A stretch of DNA of 64,000 nucleotides from Phragmites australis (taxonomy: Eukaryota > Streptophyta > Magnoliopsida > Poales > Poaceae): positions 29,920,001-29,984,000 of the forward strand of contig NC_084930.1 in NCBI RefSeq assembly GCF_958298935.1. The letters run 5' to 3'. Of the stretch, positions 34,495-46,217 are shown piece by piece. The translations under genes were made by a program, and so were the position numbers. The notes under the pieces were generated by a model. It worked only from the letters and a program-made list of their open reading frames with translations. It was not told where the DNA came from and ran no database searches. Positions within the stretch are counted from its first letter, which is position 1. The number at the start of each line of letters is the position of its first letter.

Positions 34495-35451
34495 CTACAC
34501 AAGCGTCTTGCACAGCGAGGTCGTCGGGTCCCACATCGCAGGGAGCAGGTACTTCCTCCCGCCGAGCCCGACGGCGTTGTAGCTCGCGCCGGTGACGGGG
34601 TCTGTGAGCAACTTCCCGGGATAGCCGGGGTAGGCCCCGCTCCCGAAGATGCCGGCGCACGCCGTGGCGGCCTCCAGCCCGGCGCCGGTCTCGCCCTGGT
34701 AGTAACCGTCCCCGTACGGGTTGGTCACCGTGCCGGCGAGGAGCGCGGCGAGGCTGATGACCATGCCGTCCGCGCCCACGTCGCCGTTGGGCGCCACGAG
34801 CGGCGGGGTCTGCGGGCCGTGCAGCGGCTGGTGGAACGGCCACGCGCACTGGCCCGGGCACTGCTGCGCCGGGTTCCCAGCCCACAGGTAGGTGTACCGC
34901 GCCATGCCGTGCGCGCCCCCTCTGGCGTGGTTGTGGACGCCGCACCGCGACATGCAGAACGGTGCCACGAGGACGTCGGCCGCGGTGAGCACGGCTGTGA
35001 TGGCACCGCGGTGGTGCCCAGCGGCCCTCGCCAGCTCCGTGACGTTGTCCAGAGAGAGTGACCGGCCCAGCGACATGCGCTCGTCCAGGATCTGCCTGCC
35101 GAGCCTCAGCCGCGCGCCGCCGCCGCGGTACAGCGTGGTGGTGCGCCACCACGACGCCACGGACGGCGCCGCGCCCGGTTGCGGGTGCGGCGCTGACGCC
35201 GAGACGGACCGGACGAAGTCGGCGACGATCGCGCGCTGCGCCGGGGCGAAGCGGCCGTAGAAGAGCAGGTTGACGGTGAGGTTCCCCGTGAGCAGCGCGC
35301 CGCGGTGGTCCTGCAGCACGATCGGGTCGGGCTTCACCAGGAACAGCATGCGCGGGTTGAACGCCGCACACCGCGGCGGCGCCTCGCTCAGCAGGACGGC
35401 GAGGGCTAGGCAGAGCAGCGGCACGAACGCCGGCTTCCTGCGCTCGTCCAT
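34495..35451 (-). CDS. EXORDIUM-like protein (phosphate-induced protein 1 family), 318 aa
   Basis: Secreted or apoplastic protein of the EXORDIUM/PHI-1 family, linked in other plants to brassinosteroid- and carbon-dependent growth. Single exon. Start MDERRK at 35,451 chosen because a hydrophobic signal peptide follows at once (VPLLCLALAVLLSEA) and upstream codons read through 5' UTR. Family motifs: [115 protein letters not shown] and the terminal [12 protein letters not shown]. Conserved cysteines are present. High GC is typical of grass EXO-like genes. Length is normal (about 310-330 aa). A second family member lies 3.3 kb upstream on the same strand. Confidence 0.95.
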   Translation of the reverse strand: MDERRKPAFVPLLCLALAVLLSEAPPRCAAFNPRMLFLVKPDPIVLQDHRGALLTGNLTVNLLFYGRFAPAQRAIVADFVRSVSASAPHPQPGAAPSVASWWRTTTLYRGGGARLRLGRQILDERMSLGRSLSLDNVTELARAAGHHRGAITAVLTAADVLVAPFCMSRCGVHNHARGGAHGMARYTYLWAGNPAQQCPGQCAWPFHQPLHGPQTPPLVAPNGDVGADGMVISLAALLAGTVTNPYGDGYYQGETGAGLEAATACAGIFGSGAYPGYPGKLLTDPVTGASYNAVGLGGRKYLLPAMWDPTTSLCKTLV

Positions 35452-35570
35452 GGCTGCGCGAGGTGACCGAGATCGATGAGGCGTCGAGCTGTGCGTTTGT
35501 TGAAACTGGTGTGCACGTCGTTGCGATCGATGTGTCTGAGTTCGGGTACCTGGGCTAGCTACCTCGTGGT

Positions 35571-35583
35571 TTATTATATAGCG
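35571..35583 (-). promoter_or_regulatory. TATA box of the EXORDIUM-like gene at 34.5 kb
   Basis: Minus strand reads CTATATAATAAA about 125 bp upstream of the start codon. The position suits a 5' UTR of roughly 90 bp. Inferred from sequence only. Confidence 0.55.
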
Positions 35584-35599
35584 CGCTGCCCGGAGCGTG

Positions 35600-36779
35600 T
35601 GGAGGTAAAGACGACGACGTGAGGGAGGTGTGCGTGTGTGGCCGGCGTCGGCGCGTCGTGGAGTTAAGAGACGCATGACGCGCGCGTGCGCACCGGCTCC
35701 GCGGTTTTGGATTCCAGCCGTCCGTAGATGCATGTAGCGTGATGTGTACATCGACGGAGAAGGAAATCGGTGGAACGGAAGAACGCCGAGATGAGGATGA
35801 AGTTGTCGTCGTCGTTGGCTTGTTGCCACTTGGGGTGGAACGTGGCCGCAACAATTTCCATGGCTGTGCGTTGAATGCCGCGGGATATGGTGTTGCATGT
35901 TTGTTTAGGGTTTTTTGGACCAAGAGAAAATGTTGGTTGAATGGTTCCTTTTTCTTTTGGTTATTTTGTCAGCATTCAAATGATTGACTGATGTTGCCGA
36001 CGTGTGGTTTTGTTGCCAGCAAATGGAGCTGCCGGTTTCGCCAGTTTGCGTGCCAGAGAGATATAAACTTTTTTTTCGATTGCTAGAGATGGAGTTCTGT
36101 TTTATTTATTTGAAAAAAATATTCTTTAATAAAAAATTACAACTTTTGGTCCCTATACCAATATAACATCAAGACGTTAATGATATATATAGCCTGGAAA
36201 CATTATATAATTTTACAATACTACATTAAAGTAATATGTTTGTAGAACAAATAATTCCTCATGTAATATACTTATTCTTTTAGACATCTATAAGTCTTCT
36301 ATGCACAACTTTAACCATTACTTTTTGAATCATATATTAGCAGCAAAAGGTGAGTTTGTGGTGGCGTCGAAGTCCTTTTGACAATCTATTAGGATAGTTA
36401 GTTAGATAAATCTAAAAACTTTTATGCATAACAAAAATTAGATTTTTACAAGGTTGATAGTATACATTGCAGAACAATATTTATCTTAAATCTTATGTGC
36501 ATACAGGCCAATTTTTCTCAACGATATTACACTCCTAGCAATTGTCACCTCCTGTTTGATAACAGGCTACTCCCATAGTTTGATGATACACACCTATGGC
36601 CAAAAGGTTTGGCGACGGAGTGAACCATTTGGTTGCCACGAAACCTGCTCTACTAACATATATCATCTTGACGACAAAATGATGATATATTTGTGACACC
36701 AAAATATATAGAAAAATAGTACGTATTGCTTTTAAAAATGATGATTGTGTATATTTTTAAATTAGAAACTTTTATGTAG
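35600..36779. other. Intergenic upstream of the EXORDIUM-like gene
   Basis: GC-rich promoter region to about 35,880, then strongly AT-rich sequence with no gene recognised. Confidence 0.45.
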
Positions 36780-37830
36780 ACCTAAAGAGAAGGGGACTTG
36801 GGAATTCAAGACCTTGGTATCTAAAACAAATGTCTACCGAGTAAATGACTATTCAAACTGATTAATGAAGATAGGGTATGGCAAAACTTACTCAGGAGTA
36901 AATACTTAGTTGGTAAAACAATAGCTCAAGTGAAAAAAAAAACTATTGACTCTCACTTTTAGTCTGATCTCATTATAATGTAAAGCATTTATTCCTCAAC
37001 TTTGGGCGGGGGGGGGGGGGGGAGGCTTCAATGTGCCACCCATTTCAGATTCTAGGAGGACAAATTGCTAGGCTCCACTATTTTAAAAGAGCAATACCCC
37101 TTGTGTTATAACATAGTGCATAGGAAATAAGCAACGGTAGCGATTATGCTCAATTCATATTCCCTTAATATATCTTTTCGTAGAGCTATTGTGGGCAACA
37201 ACTTAGATGTTTGGCACGATATGGTAGCGAAGATAGCTCAGGTTTAGCTTAATAAGCAACCCGACAGCTTCATATGGTCATTACATCAGAGTGGAAAATT
37301 TTCAGTTAACTCTATGTATAAGGTTGTGCTAGATTCTAAAATTATTGTAACCAACTGTTTCTTGGGGAATCTAAAAATACCTCCGAAGATCAAGGTTTTC
37401 ATACGGTTCTTGCGTAAAGGAGTCATTTTAATTGAAGATAACTTAGTCAGACGAAATCGGCAAGGGAATGAGAAATATTACTTCTGTGGTAGTAATAAAA
37501 CTATTCAATATTTATTCTTTGAATGTCAGTTTGCTAAGTTTACTTGGAGAATGGTTCAAATCACCTTTGGCTTACAACCGCCAAGAAGTGCCCCATATGT
37601 TTGGTTCTTGTCTTAATGAGATTGAGGTAAAGCTTAGGAAACAAATTTTAGTTGGGGGCGAGTACGATGTGTTAGGCAATGTGGCTTAGCCAGAATGATG
37701 TGATTTTTGATAATGCCAAAATTAACTCCTATATGTAGGTTATTTTCAAGACGAACACGCTGGACCAGGTTATGGGCGTTGTTATAGAAGGAGAAAGAGC
37801 GAGATGTGATTTTCATTGTATGTCACCTTC
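36780..37830 (+). mobile_element. LINE (L1-type) remnant: 3' end of ORF2 with zf-RVT domain
   Basis: Plus-strand frames, interrupted by stops and shifts, read the C-terminal part of a plant LINE reverse transcriptase. A GLG.QDL-like segment lies near 36,790. A clear zinc-binding RT domain follows at 37,314-37,616 (KIPPKIKVFIRFLRKGVI, YYFCGSNKTIQYLFFECQFA, FTWRMVQITFGL). No endonuclease or RT core remains, as expected for a 5'-truncated copy. The end of the element is not defined. Confidence 0.75.
37008..37022. repeat. G15 run in the LINE remnant
   Basis: Fifteen consecutive G following TTTGGGC. It interrupts the LINE frame. Length may be unreliable in sequencing. Confidence 0.8.
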
Positions 37831-38714
37831 TGGAGTCAATCACGATTGATATCTTCACCAAACATGGCTAGAAATTTAGCAACAGTATTAGTGATTGAGT
37901 TTACTTTCCCATGTTTCACTGGTGAACTTTAGTTATTACTTGTCATCTAGATTTTATCTATCCATTGGTCACAACGGTGTAATAATTATCGGCCACGTAC
38001 ATCCTCAGGTGTAGAGACTGAGATATGACTTATTCTATTATCTAAAAATAAACTTTTATCAGTTAATTAATATCTATAAGAATAATCAGAAATCCTATAT
38101 ACTTCTTGGACGTGTCTCGTTTGACAAAAGAAAATCATTACGGGCCAGTTGGGCTTAAATGGGCGGAACGGCTGTGTGTACAGTTTTAAGCCAGGAACCA
38201 GCCGAAATGTCGAAGGAATTCCAATGTTGAACAATTTGGTCTGCAAAAGCCATGAGGTAGGGACTGGCCCATGAGCGAATACACCCTGGCCCATTACAGT
38301 GAGCCCCACGGCCCCACTAGGTGTTTGTCGCCACCTCTCTAGAGACCGCACGTGTGGTGTGTGTCACCATCAAGTTGTGCCTTACGTGTCATGCGACGAT
38401 GGATGCACGCCGTGCTGTCCCAATACGGCAGCATGGAACGAATCTGCCTCTCGTCGTGTCGTCGTCGTCGTCAACCCCTAACCGATAAGCTCTAGGTTCA
38501 CCTGCCACACGCGGCACCATGCGTCTCGCGACACGCAAAGGCCGAACCTTGCAAGCACTCTGGCGCACAGTACGAGGATACGTACAGGTCCTTTATTCAG
38601 CACCGCCCGGCACGTTACGGACGAGGATACGTACTGCTAGTATTTAGTATACACACACACTAATACACACTCGATCCGGTACGCCACTAGAAGGGTCGAT
38701 TCGGATGGCGGCGG
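37831..38714. other. Intergenic between LINE remnant and second EXORDIUM-like gene
   Basis: No gene recognised. The last 100-200 bp are probably the 3' UTR of the gene at 38,715. GTCGTCGTCGTC lies near 38,458-38,470. Confidence 0.45.
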
Positions 38715-39677
38715 CTACACCAGCGTGGAGCAGGCCGACGTGTCGGGGTCGAACAGCGCCGGGAGCAGGTACTTCCTCCCGCGCGCGCCGTGCGCGTTGT
38801 AGCTGGCGCCCGTCGCCTTGTCCACCAGCAGCTGGCCGGCGTACCCGGGGTACGCGCCCTTGCCGTACACGCCCGGGCACGCCGTCGCGGCCTCCAGGGG
38901 CGCGCCGCGGTCGCCCTGGTAGAACCCGTCCCCGAACGGGTTGGTCACCGCGCCGGCAACCATGCTGGCCACGTTGATCACCACGCCGTCCATGCCCGCG
39001 TCGCCGCTCGGGGGCACCAGCGGCGGCGCCTGGGGACCGTACACGGGCTGGTGGAACGGCCACGCGCACTGGCCCGGGCACTGGGTGGCCGAGTTGCCCA
39101 CCCACGCGTACGCCGTGCGGGCGCGCGCGTCCGACCCGTGGTGCCCGCACCGGCTCATGCAGAAGCCCTCCACGGCCACGTTCTGCGCCGTGAGCACCAG
39201 CGCGATGCCGCCCTTCGCCGGCCTCGCCATGGCCGCCAGCGCGGGGAGCTGGGACAGCTTCAGGCGCTTCCCCAGCGAGCACCCCTCGTCGGAGACCTGG
39301 CCGCCCAGAACCACCCGCGCGTTCTTGACTGCACCGCCGTGTGCTCCGTTCTTGCCGCTGGTCTGCGCCACCGCCTTGGAGAGGTAAAGCCGGTGGATCC
39401 TGCTCCACCATTGGGAGACGGACGGCGCGGGGGCCTCACGCGGCGCGGCGGACAGGGAGAGGAGGAAGTCAGAGACTACGGCCTTCTGCGCCGGCGTGAA
39501 GCGGCCGTACCAGAGGATGGAGACGGGGATGTCTCCGCTCAGCACGGCGCCGTTGTGGTACGTGAGGAGGTTCGGCTGTGGCGTGACAAGGAACATGAGC
39601 TTCCTGGTGGCCATCGATGAGGTGGTCATGCTTGTGGCGAGCATCATCAGTAGCAGCAGGACACTGTGCTTGGCCAT
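38715..39677 (-). CDS. EXORDIUM-like protein, second family member, 320 aa
   Basis: Single-exon paralogue of the gene at 34.5 kb. Start [17 protein letters not shown] at 39,677 gives a clean signal peptide; a Met five codons upstream is less likely because it would precede the hydrophobic stretch with polar residues. Family motifs: [111 protein letters not shown] and [19 protein letters not shown]. The variable middle ([19 protein letters not shown]) differs from its neighbour. The two genes clearly belong to one family but differ through much of their length, so the pair is old. All family cysteines appear present. Confidence 0.95.
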   Translation of the reverse strand: MAKHSVLLLLMMLATSMTTSSMATRKLMFLVTPQPNLLTYHNGAVLSGDIPVSILWYGRFTPAQKAVVSDFLLSLSAAPREAPAPSVSQWWSRIHRLYLSKAVAQTSGKNGAHGGAVKNARVVLGGQVSDEGCSLGKRLKLSQLPALAAMARPAKGGIALVLTAQNVAVEGFCMSRCGHHGSDARARTAYAWVGNSATQCPGQCAWPFHQPVYGPQAPPLVPPSGDAGMDGVVINVASMVAGAVTNPFGDGFYQGDRGAPLEAATACPGVYGKGAYPGYAGQLLVDKATGASYNAHGARGRKYLLPALFDPDTSACSTLV

Positions 39678-39777
39678 TTGGACAAGGCACAAGAGGGCTT
39701 CGGATTTTGAAGATTCTTATCACTCCGTGAATTGGGAAGTGGTGGAGTGGCGGGGAAGAGAAGCCAAGATGAGGACT

Positions 39778-39788
39778 GTATTTATAGA
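39778..39788 (-). promoter_or_regulatory. TATA box of the EXORDIUM-like gene at 38.7 kb
   Basis: Minus strand reads CTCTATAAATACAG about 105 bp upstream of the start codon. Suits a 5' UTR of about 75 bp. Inferred. Confidence 0.6.
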
Positions 39789-39889
39789 GGAGACCAGCCG
39801 GACTGGAATGTGGCTGTATCCATATCGATACGCATGTGTAGAACAAAATTATCGTGGGGCTTGTTTCGGGTAGCAACCAATTCACTCGA

Positions 39890-40917
39890 ATAAGCAAGCC
39901 ATTGAGAAAAAGATGAACAATGCATTTTAACACTCTCCCTAAAATCAGGATTCATCTGATCAACTATGTGGACTAAGAAGTGGATCGCAATTAATTATTT
40001 TTCTTAAAATTGCACTAACCAGGTCTCAAACTCTAGATTCGTAGCCTCTAAATTCTAACACCGTAATGGGCGATCCTCCGAAGAGTGGTTCTGGATCTGA
40101 TGGTATTTTTCATCTTTTTCAGGGTGACTTCTGTAAAACATGGGTGTGGTACTGTGCTCCTTTAATATAATCGGGCTTCCAGCTCCTTCCGTGAAAAAAA
40201 TCTAACACAGTACTAGTATTGAGTTTCATCCACCGACCATTATTACTTGGACATTTGTGTTTTTTATCTAAATTGAATATCCTAAATTTGAGTTGAATTC
40301 TAATAATTATATTGGATTCTGAGTTATATTTCGCGTGTTCAAAACAGATTTTGAGTTGTATTTTACATATTTAATTTTTTTTCAAATTAAACACCTAAAT
40401 CCAAAATAGATTTCGTCACTTATGTCTATTTCTAGATAACACCAGCAGCAACCAGTCAAGAACAAAACTTAAGTGGTGGAGAAAACGAGCAACATATATA
40501 CTGGAGCGGTGTCATCCGATAGCCACTAATCCACAAGTAACAAATTATTTAACCTAGAAAAAATAAACAAGGGACATATTCTTTAACCCTAGAAATTTAC
40601 AGCATGCATTGCACTCTTAAAAAATTACGATACTTTGAATTGGATTAAGGGGAGTGCCCATCACTGGTTTAAGTGAAGCGAGTGTGCTGGTGTATTGGAT
40701 TAGGGAGGACCTTTACAGTACCCTCCAATTAACATGGCAATCCACATCAGTGGATTAGGACGGGAACCGCTTCCAAATCTTAATCATTTTTTTTTGAAAG
40801 TCCTAAACATAATCATTACCTTGGCGTACATGGAAGTCAAACAAATGTAGCATTGATCGGACCACGTATAATTGGAGGGCCCTCATCATGATTCCTTCGG
40901 TCCTTCCGGATAGGAGC
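39890..40917. other. Intergenic before the CACTA element
   Basis: AT-rich sequence with no gene recognised. Ends at the TTC target duplication of the CACTA element. Confidence 0.5.
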
Positions 40918-40939
40918 TTCCATTATTACCGAAACTTTT

Positions 40940-41345
40940 TCTTAGATATTTATGTTTCATTTATACAGGTGATTTATAGATAAATCGTCCCGTGCAGGTT
41001 ATAGGCTATACGTGAAAATTAATTTTTACAAACGAGTTTTTATATGAATAGTATGTAGATATAGCTCTATTTTTACAGATGATTCACATAAAAAAAATCT
41101 GTAGTAATAAAGTATTTTCACATATAGTTTGTTAGTATATCGCCTATGAAAATATATTTCATTTCTATATACGGTTGACATAATGAAACGTCTGTGAAAA
41201 TGAAGAATTTTACAGATAATTTCTTATGTGATAACAGATCTATTTTTATAGACAGTTAACATAAAGAATTACTTGTAAAATTAGTTTTCATAGACAGCCC
41301 GTATAAGGAACCACCTGTGATAATCTCTTTATAAACAGTCCTCCA
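40940..41345 (+). repeat. Left subterminal repeats of the CACTA element
   Basis: Repeated units such as TTTTTACAGATGATTCACAT and CATAGACAGCCCGTATAAGG followed by ACCACCTGTGA, in both orientations. They are diverged from the better-kept right-end copies. In CACTA elements these are transposase binding sites. Confidence 0.65.
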
Positions 41346-41889
41346 GAGGGGGCCTCTGTTCAGATAGAGCTTACTGTATCCAAACAGTAGAGCTCAAAGA
41401 CGGCCTCGAGTTTTGGAAACAAAGGGAGAATATTTTGTTTTTGAAATCCTTGGAGGAGTCATCTAAGGTAAGGATATCTCATCTCTAACTTGCATCTTTT
41501 TAAAGTTTAGATTTAAATTTAAGACTTAATTAGGGTATAGATGTGATCTAGAGATGCTTATAGTTGTAGCCATTTAGATCATCAAATTAGCTAAAATTGT
41601 GGCCAATATTGATTCAGTTGAGTAGTTCACATGATTCTAGCATTATATTTAAAAAAATGTAGCTAGAATTTGGTATTTTTAGTCTTAGGAGGTTTTATCA
41701 TGAATGTAGAATTTTAGGATAGATCTAGATCTAGATGTAGAGGGAGAGAGAGTAATAGATTTATATTGTTTTGAGCCATAAATTTGTGCCATTGTAGATT
41801 TAATTGCGCAGATATATTATAATCATAACAAGCCTAATTTTTCCCATTTTAAAAATAACTTTTATTATGATTTTCTTATTAATTGATTT

Positions 41890-44800
41890 ATGGATCAAAC
41901 TTTGTGGTTGAAGTTAAAGATGTACAGAGCATGGATGTACGATGTGCTAAGACATGGACAAATTTACATCAAAGGACTCTCTACTTTTATTGAAGTCACC
42001 AAGAATGACGTTTTGGCTAAGAAAACAAAGGAAATACACTGTCCATGCTCTGATTGCAAGAACCAAAAATTGTGGGACAAATCAAGTATAATCAAATCAC
42101 ACTTGATCTTCAGAGGTTTTGTCAAGGATTACACATGTTAGTCCAAACACGGCGAACAATGTATATGTGAATCAAACAGCGACATCGCTGCTGCTCAAGT
42201 GGATGCTGATGATGAGGGAGTCAAAGGCGACACTGATGTTATGATGGATGATGATATTGAATTTGATCTAAAGAAAATATTGTGCCACACTGAACCACAT
42301 ATTTTAAAGGACATAAGAGGTTTAGATAATTTCGAGGCATTACAGAAAGCATCGAAGGGACTTTGTATGAGGAATCGAAGGGTTGTGATAAGGAGTTTAC
42401 ATTGTTGCATTCGGTGCTTAAACTTCTAAGGTTGACGGCCAGCAGTGGATGATCCAACAAGAGTTTCTCGGATCTATTGAGTCTCTTGGCAAACATGCTT
42501 CTAAAGCCTAACTCCTTGCCCACCAGGCCACCACCACTTATCAAGTGAACAATCTTATCTGCCTATTGTCATTGGATGTGCAAAAAATGCAAGCATGTTC
42601 AAACCATGGTATCCTCTACCATAAAGAATATGAAGCCTTGGATAGATACCCGGTGTGTAATGCGAGTCGGTACAAGAAAAATGATGATTGTGAGGACGAA
42701 GATGCTTTCGCCAACGTGAAGAAGAAGAGTATTGCTGGTCATGATGAAAAAGACACTTGTTCCAACACGGAGAAGAAGAGAAGAAGTCCTGCCATGGTGA
42801 TGTAGTACCTACTAGTGATCTCCCGCTTGCAGCTTTTGTGCTCGAACTCTAAGGACTCTGAAGTGATGTGTTGGCATTCTGATAAGCGAAAGAAGGATGG
42901 AACTAAGCTTCGACACCCCGATAATGCTAGCCAATGGAGAAAGTTCGATGTCATGTATCCAGATTTCGCTAAAGAACCAATGAATGTAAGGTTCACATTG
43001 AGTACCAATGGAATGATCCTTTCGGTGACATGAACACCTCACATATCACATGGCAAGTGGTCCTGGACATCTGCAACCTTCCTCCATGGTTATGCGTAAA
43101 GCGGAAGTACCTTATGTTGTCAATTCTTATCCAAGGATCGAAACAACCTGGCAATAATATAGATATATTTCTGGAATGATGGGATCCGGGCGTGGAATGA
43201 GTTCTGATGACAGTACTTCACACTGAAAGCCATGATTTTCATTACCATCAGTGATTATCTCGCCCTTTTTCCCTATCAGGATAGTTTAAAGGGAAGCAAG
43301 GATGGGTAGTATGCTTGGATGAAACCGTGTTTGTGTACCTTCCATACTCACAGAAGGTAGTGTACACGTGACACTGATAGTTCTTACTCAAAACTCACAA
43401 ATATCACAAGATGAAGAAATATTTTGACAATACGATCGAGCAAGGTAGTGGTCCAAAACCTCGTAGTGGGGTACTAGTATTTGAAATGGTCAAGAGCATC
43501 AAGGTAGTTTTTAGAAGCCGCTGAAGGGTAAAAAGAGGAAGAGTGTGAGACGTCGTCTGCTGTGATGTGGAAGAAGATACTAATTTCCTTTAAATATTTG
43601 CCCTACTGGAAGAATATGGACGTTCGCCACAGCATTGATATCATGCATGTTGAGAAGAATATGCATGATAGCATCCTTGGCCTCTTGCTGGATATACCGG
43701 GTAAGACAAATGATGGAATCAAGTCACGTAAGACTTGCCACATTTTAAACTCAGACCAGAGCTACACTCTGAAGACAGACCAAATAGGAAACATTACCTC
43801 CCCCCCCCAGATAGCTACTCTCTAACACCTAAGGAGAAAAAGGTATTGTGCAAGTGCTTACGTGGGGTGAGAGTCCCGACTGGTTACTCATCCAACATCA
43901 AGAAACTAGTATCGATAAAAGATTTGAAGCTAATCAACATGAAGTCTTATGGTTGTCATGTGACGATGACACAAATGCTCCCTATTGCAATCAGGGGTAT
44001 CAAGCTAGGATACATAAAGGTGGTCATAACACGGTTGTGTCACTTCTTCAACGTAATTGCATAGAAGGTGATCGATGCTGAAAAACTAGGTGCCCTACAT
44101 AGTCACTTGATAGAGACTCTGTGTCCACTTGAGATGTTCTTCCCTCCATTTTTCGATGTCATGGTACACCTCTTGATTCACATCATGAATGAGATAATTG
44201 CACTGGGCCCTATATTCTTACATCAGATGTATACTTTTGAGCGGTATATGGGCATTCTCAAGGGCTATGTGCGGAATCGTGCTCAACCAGAGGGTTCTAT
44301 GATTGAGGACTATAGTACCAAGGAAGTCGTTGAGTGTTCCACTGATTACATATAAGATGCAAAACTGAAGGTGTATATGTATCTCGATATGAGGGGAGGT
44401 TGTCTGGAAGAGGGACCAAAGGAAATAAATGATTCATTGATCATGATTACAAAGCAGTGGAAGAAGCACATTTCACCATCTTGCAGCAGCTCAAGATATG
44501 GAGAAATACATCGAGCAACACCTGAATGAGTTTCACATAGAAAATCAATGCTGCTCAGATGATTAGATCTTGAAAAGCGCAAGCATCGCTGCACCACATG
44601 GTTCTAGAACCAAAACCTACCAGATAGTGAGTCCGTAGATAAAAAAATATGTGAAAATATTGGCTTGTGGCCCATCAAGTTTAGTTACGTCATGGCAAAC
44701 GTATGATATTAATGATTACACGTCCTATACCAAAGCAAAGGACTAAGAGCATGAACCAAAACATCATCGTTTGGATAGAAGCATATGACACAATAGGGGG

Positions 44801-45060
44801 AAAGAGCACCTGCTATGGGTTCATAGATGAAATCTGGGAACTCGAATATGGAGTGAATCTGTAGATCCCCATATTTTATTGTAAATGGGTCAAACACCCA
44901 AATGGTGTGGTGGTGGAGAACTACAGGTTCACAACTATCGATCTCAGCATTGTAGGGCACAAAGATGACCCGTTGGTACTCGTTGATCACGTCGCACATA
45001 TTTTCTATATAAATGACCTCATGAATGAAAAGAAGCACATAATTGTTACTAGAAAATAAA
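41890..45060 (+). pseudogene. TNP2-type (TNPD-like) CACTA transposase, decayed
   Basis: Plus-strand fragments in family order. A transposase-associated domain at 41,890-42,140 (RAWMYDVLRHGQIYIKGL, IHCPCSDCKNQKLW, HLIFRGFVKDYTC). Transposase_21 at about 42,550-43,400 (CSNHGILYHKEYEALDRYPV, WHSDKRKKDGTKLRHP, FAKEPMNVRFTLSTNG). A DUF4218-like part at 43,560-44,350 (MHVEKNMHDSILGLLLDIPG, LPIAIRGI, LHSHLIETLCPLEMFFPPFF, HLLIHIMNEI, TFERYMGILKGYVRN), and a weaker continuation to about 45,060. Many stops and shifts. A possible untranslated first exon ends near 41,468 at CTAAG before GTAAGG. Family enzymes bind the terminal repeats and cut the element ends. Confidence 0.85.
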
Positions 45061-45439
45061 GAATTATCGGAGTTGAGAATGTGAAGGATGGGGAAGAATA
45101 CAATCAGTTCGATGACATGCCGCCATTCAAAGATTCAGAAAAGATTAAACTTGTAGAAGCATTTATGGTATAAGAAAAACAGTTTAAGGAAAAACTTTTG
45201 ACCAAGATCGGCGTGAGAAAAAATAGTACCATGTTATGCAAATTTATATCGAGGACATATATGCATGATGTAAGAATATGATTTAATTTGTATAAAGGAC
45301 ATGTATGCATGATGTAATAATATGCTTTAATTTATATCGAGAGCATATATGGAGTAATGATATGCTTTAATTTATATTTATGACATGTATGAGCTCAGAA
45401 GCTTAATATGTAATAGAAGAATACTTCCTGAAAAAAATA

Positions 45440-45625
45440 AAAAATAATCAGTGCCAGTTTTAGGTAAAAACTGACACTGTATTTCCACATGCGATTGACC
45501 TAAGGAACCACCTGTGGAAAAGCATTTCCACAGGCGGTTCACCTAAGGAACCACCTGTGGAACCGCCTATGGAAATGCATTTCCATAGGCGGTTTATTTG
45601 GTGAGCCGTCTATGAAAATGTATTC
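45440..45625 (+). repeat. Subterminal-type CACTA repeats in the interior of the element
   Basis: Four to five copies of the motif TTTCCACAGGCGGTTC with its complement GGAACCACCTGTGGAAA, as at the element right end, but here about 4.5 kb from the left end. They are followed by TATATATATCC and AAACCCTAG, resembling a promoter and transcript start. Confidence 0.75.
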
Positions 45626-45637
45626 TATATATATCCT

Positions 45638-46217
45638 GTGGGATTCCCTGAAACCCTAGTCCTATTTTTTCCTATGAAATTTGCCCAGCCGTGCCGTCAG
45701 GTAGCCCAAGTCAACCGCACCCTCTCCCTTTGTCTGTTTTGCCCTCTCCCTCCCACATCCGTTCCGTTGTTGTCTACCGCCGCGAGCTCTTCGTCCCCAA
45801 CGAGGAGGGCCACCCCGCGACGCCGCTGCCCCCAACAAGGTGGGGCCACCCTGCACCGCCGTCACACCACAGAGGAGGTGGGACCACCCTGCACCATCGT
45901 CGCACCACGGAGGAGGACCACACCGTGCTACCACCGCCGAGGAGGAGCCGCCGGATCCATCACCGCCCTCGACACCGAGGACCACCGAGGAGGAGCCACA
46001 CGATCGCTCGCGCAGCTTCTTCATCCCATCACTGACGCTGCCTTGGAGGAGCTGGAGCCCACACCGACGAGCCCAGCCACCATCATCACCCGTGCCGATG
46101 ACCTCTCCCAAAGTCCGAGGGACCCTATCCACCTCGTCGCCGACAAACCAGAGTTTTGAGTATCCATCCCTCCTTCATACCCGACCGAGCCATGGTCCTT
46201 TCTTGTGCTCTGGGTGA
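45638..46217 (+). other. Proline/threonine-rich ORF within the CACTA element, doubtful gene
   Basis: A 173-codon ORF starts just after the interior subterminal repeats. Its sequence is low in complexity and GC-rich with CACC/GGAGG repeats. Overlapping frames on both strands are equally open, so coding status is doubtful. Confidence 0.3.

Noticed and set aside
34315..35061. 248-codon plus-strand ORF over the EXORDIUM-like gene
   Set aside because: Shadow frame of the GC-rich minus-strand gene, with biased composition.
34495..35898. Longer 467-codon reading of the EXORDIUM-like gene
   Set aside because: The extra N-terminal residues come from 5' UTR and promoter sequence, including the TATA box; the signal peptide supports the start at 35,451.
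38790..39620. 276-codon plus-strand ORF over the second EXORDIUM-like gene
   Set aside because: Same reason: antisense shadow, arginine- and alanine-rich, no family motif.
41890..45060. TNP2 transposase as a functional gene
   Set aside because: Multiple stops and frameshifts break every domain; kept as a pseudogene.
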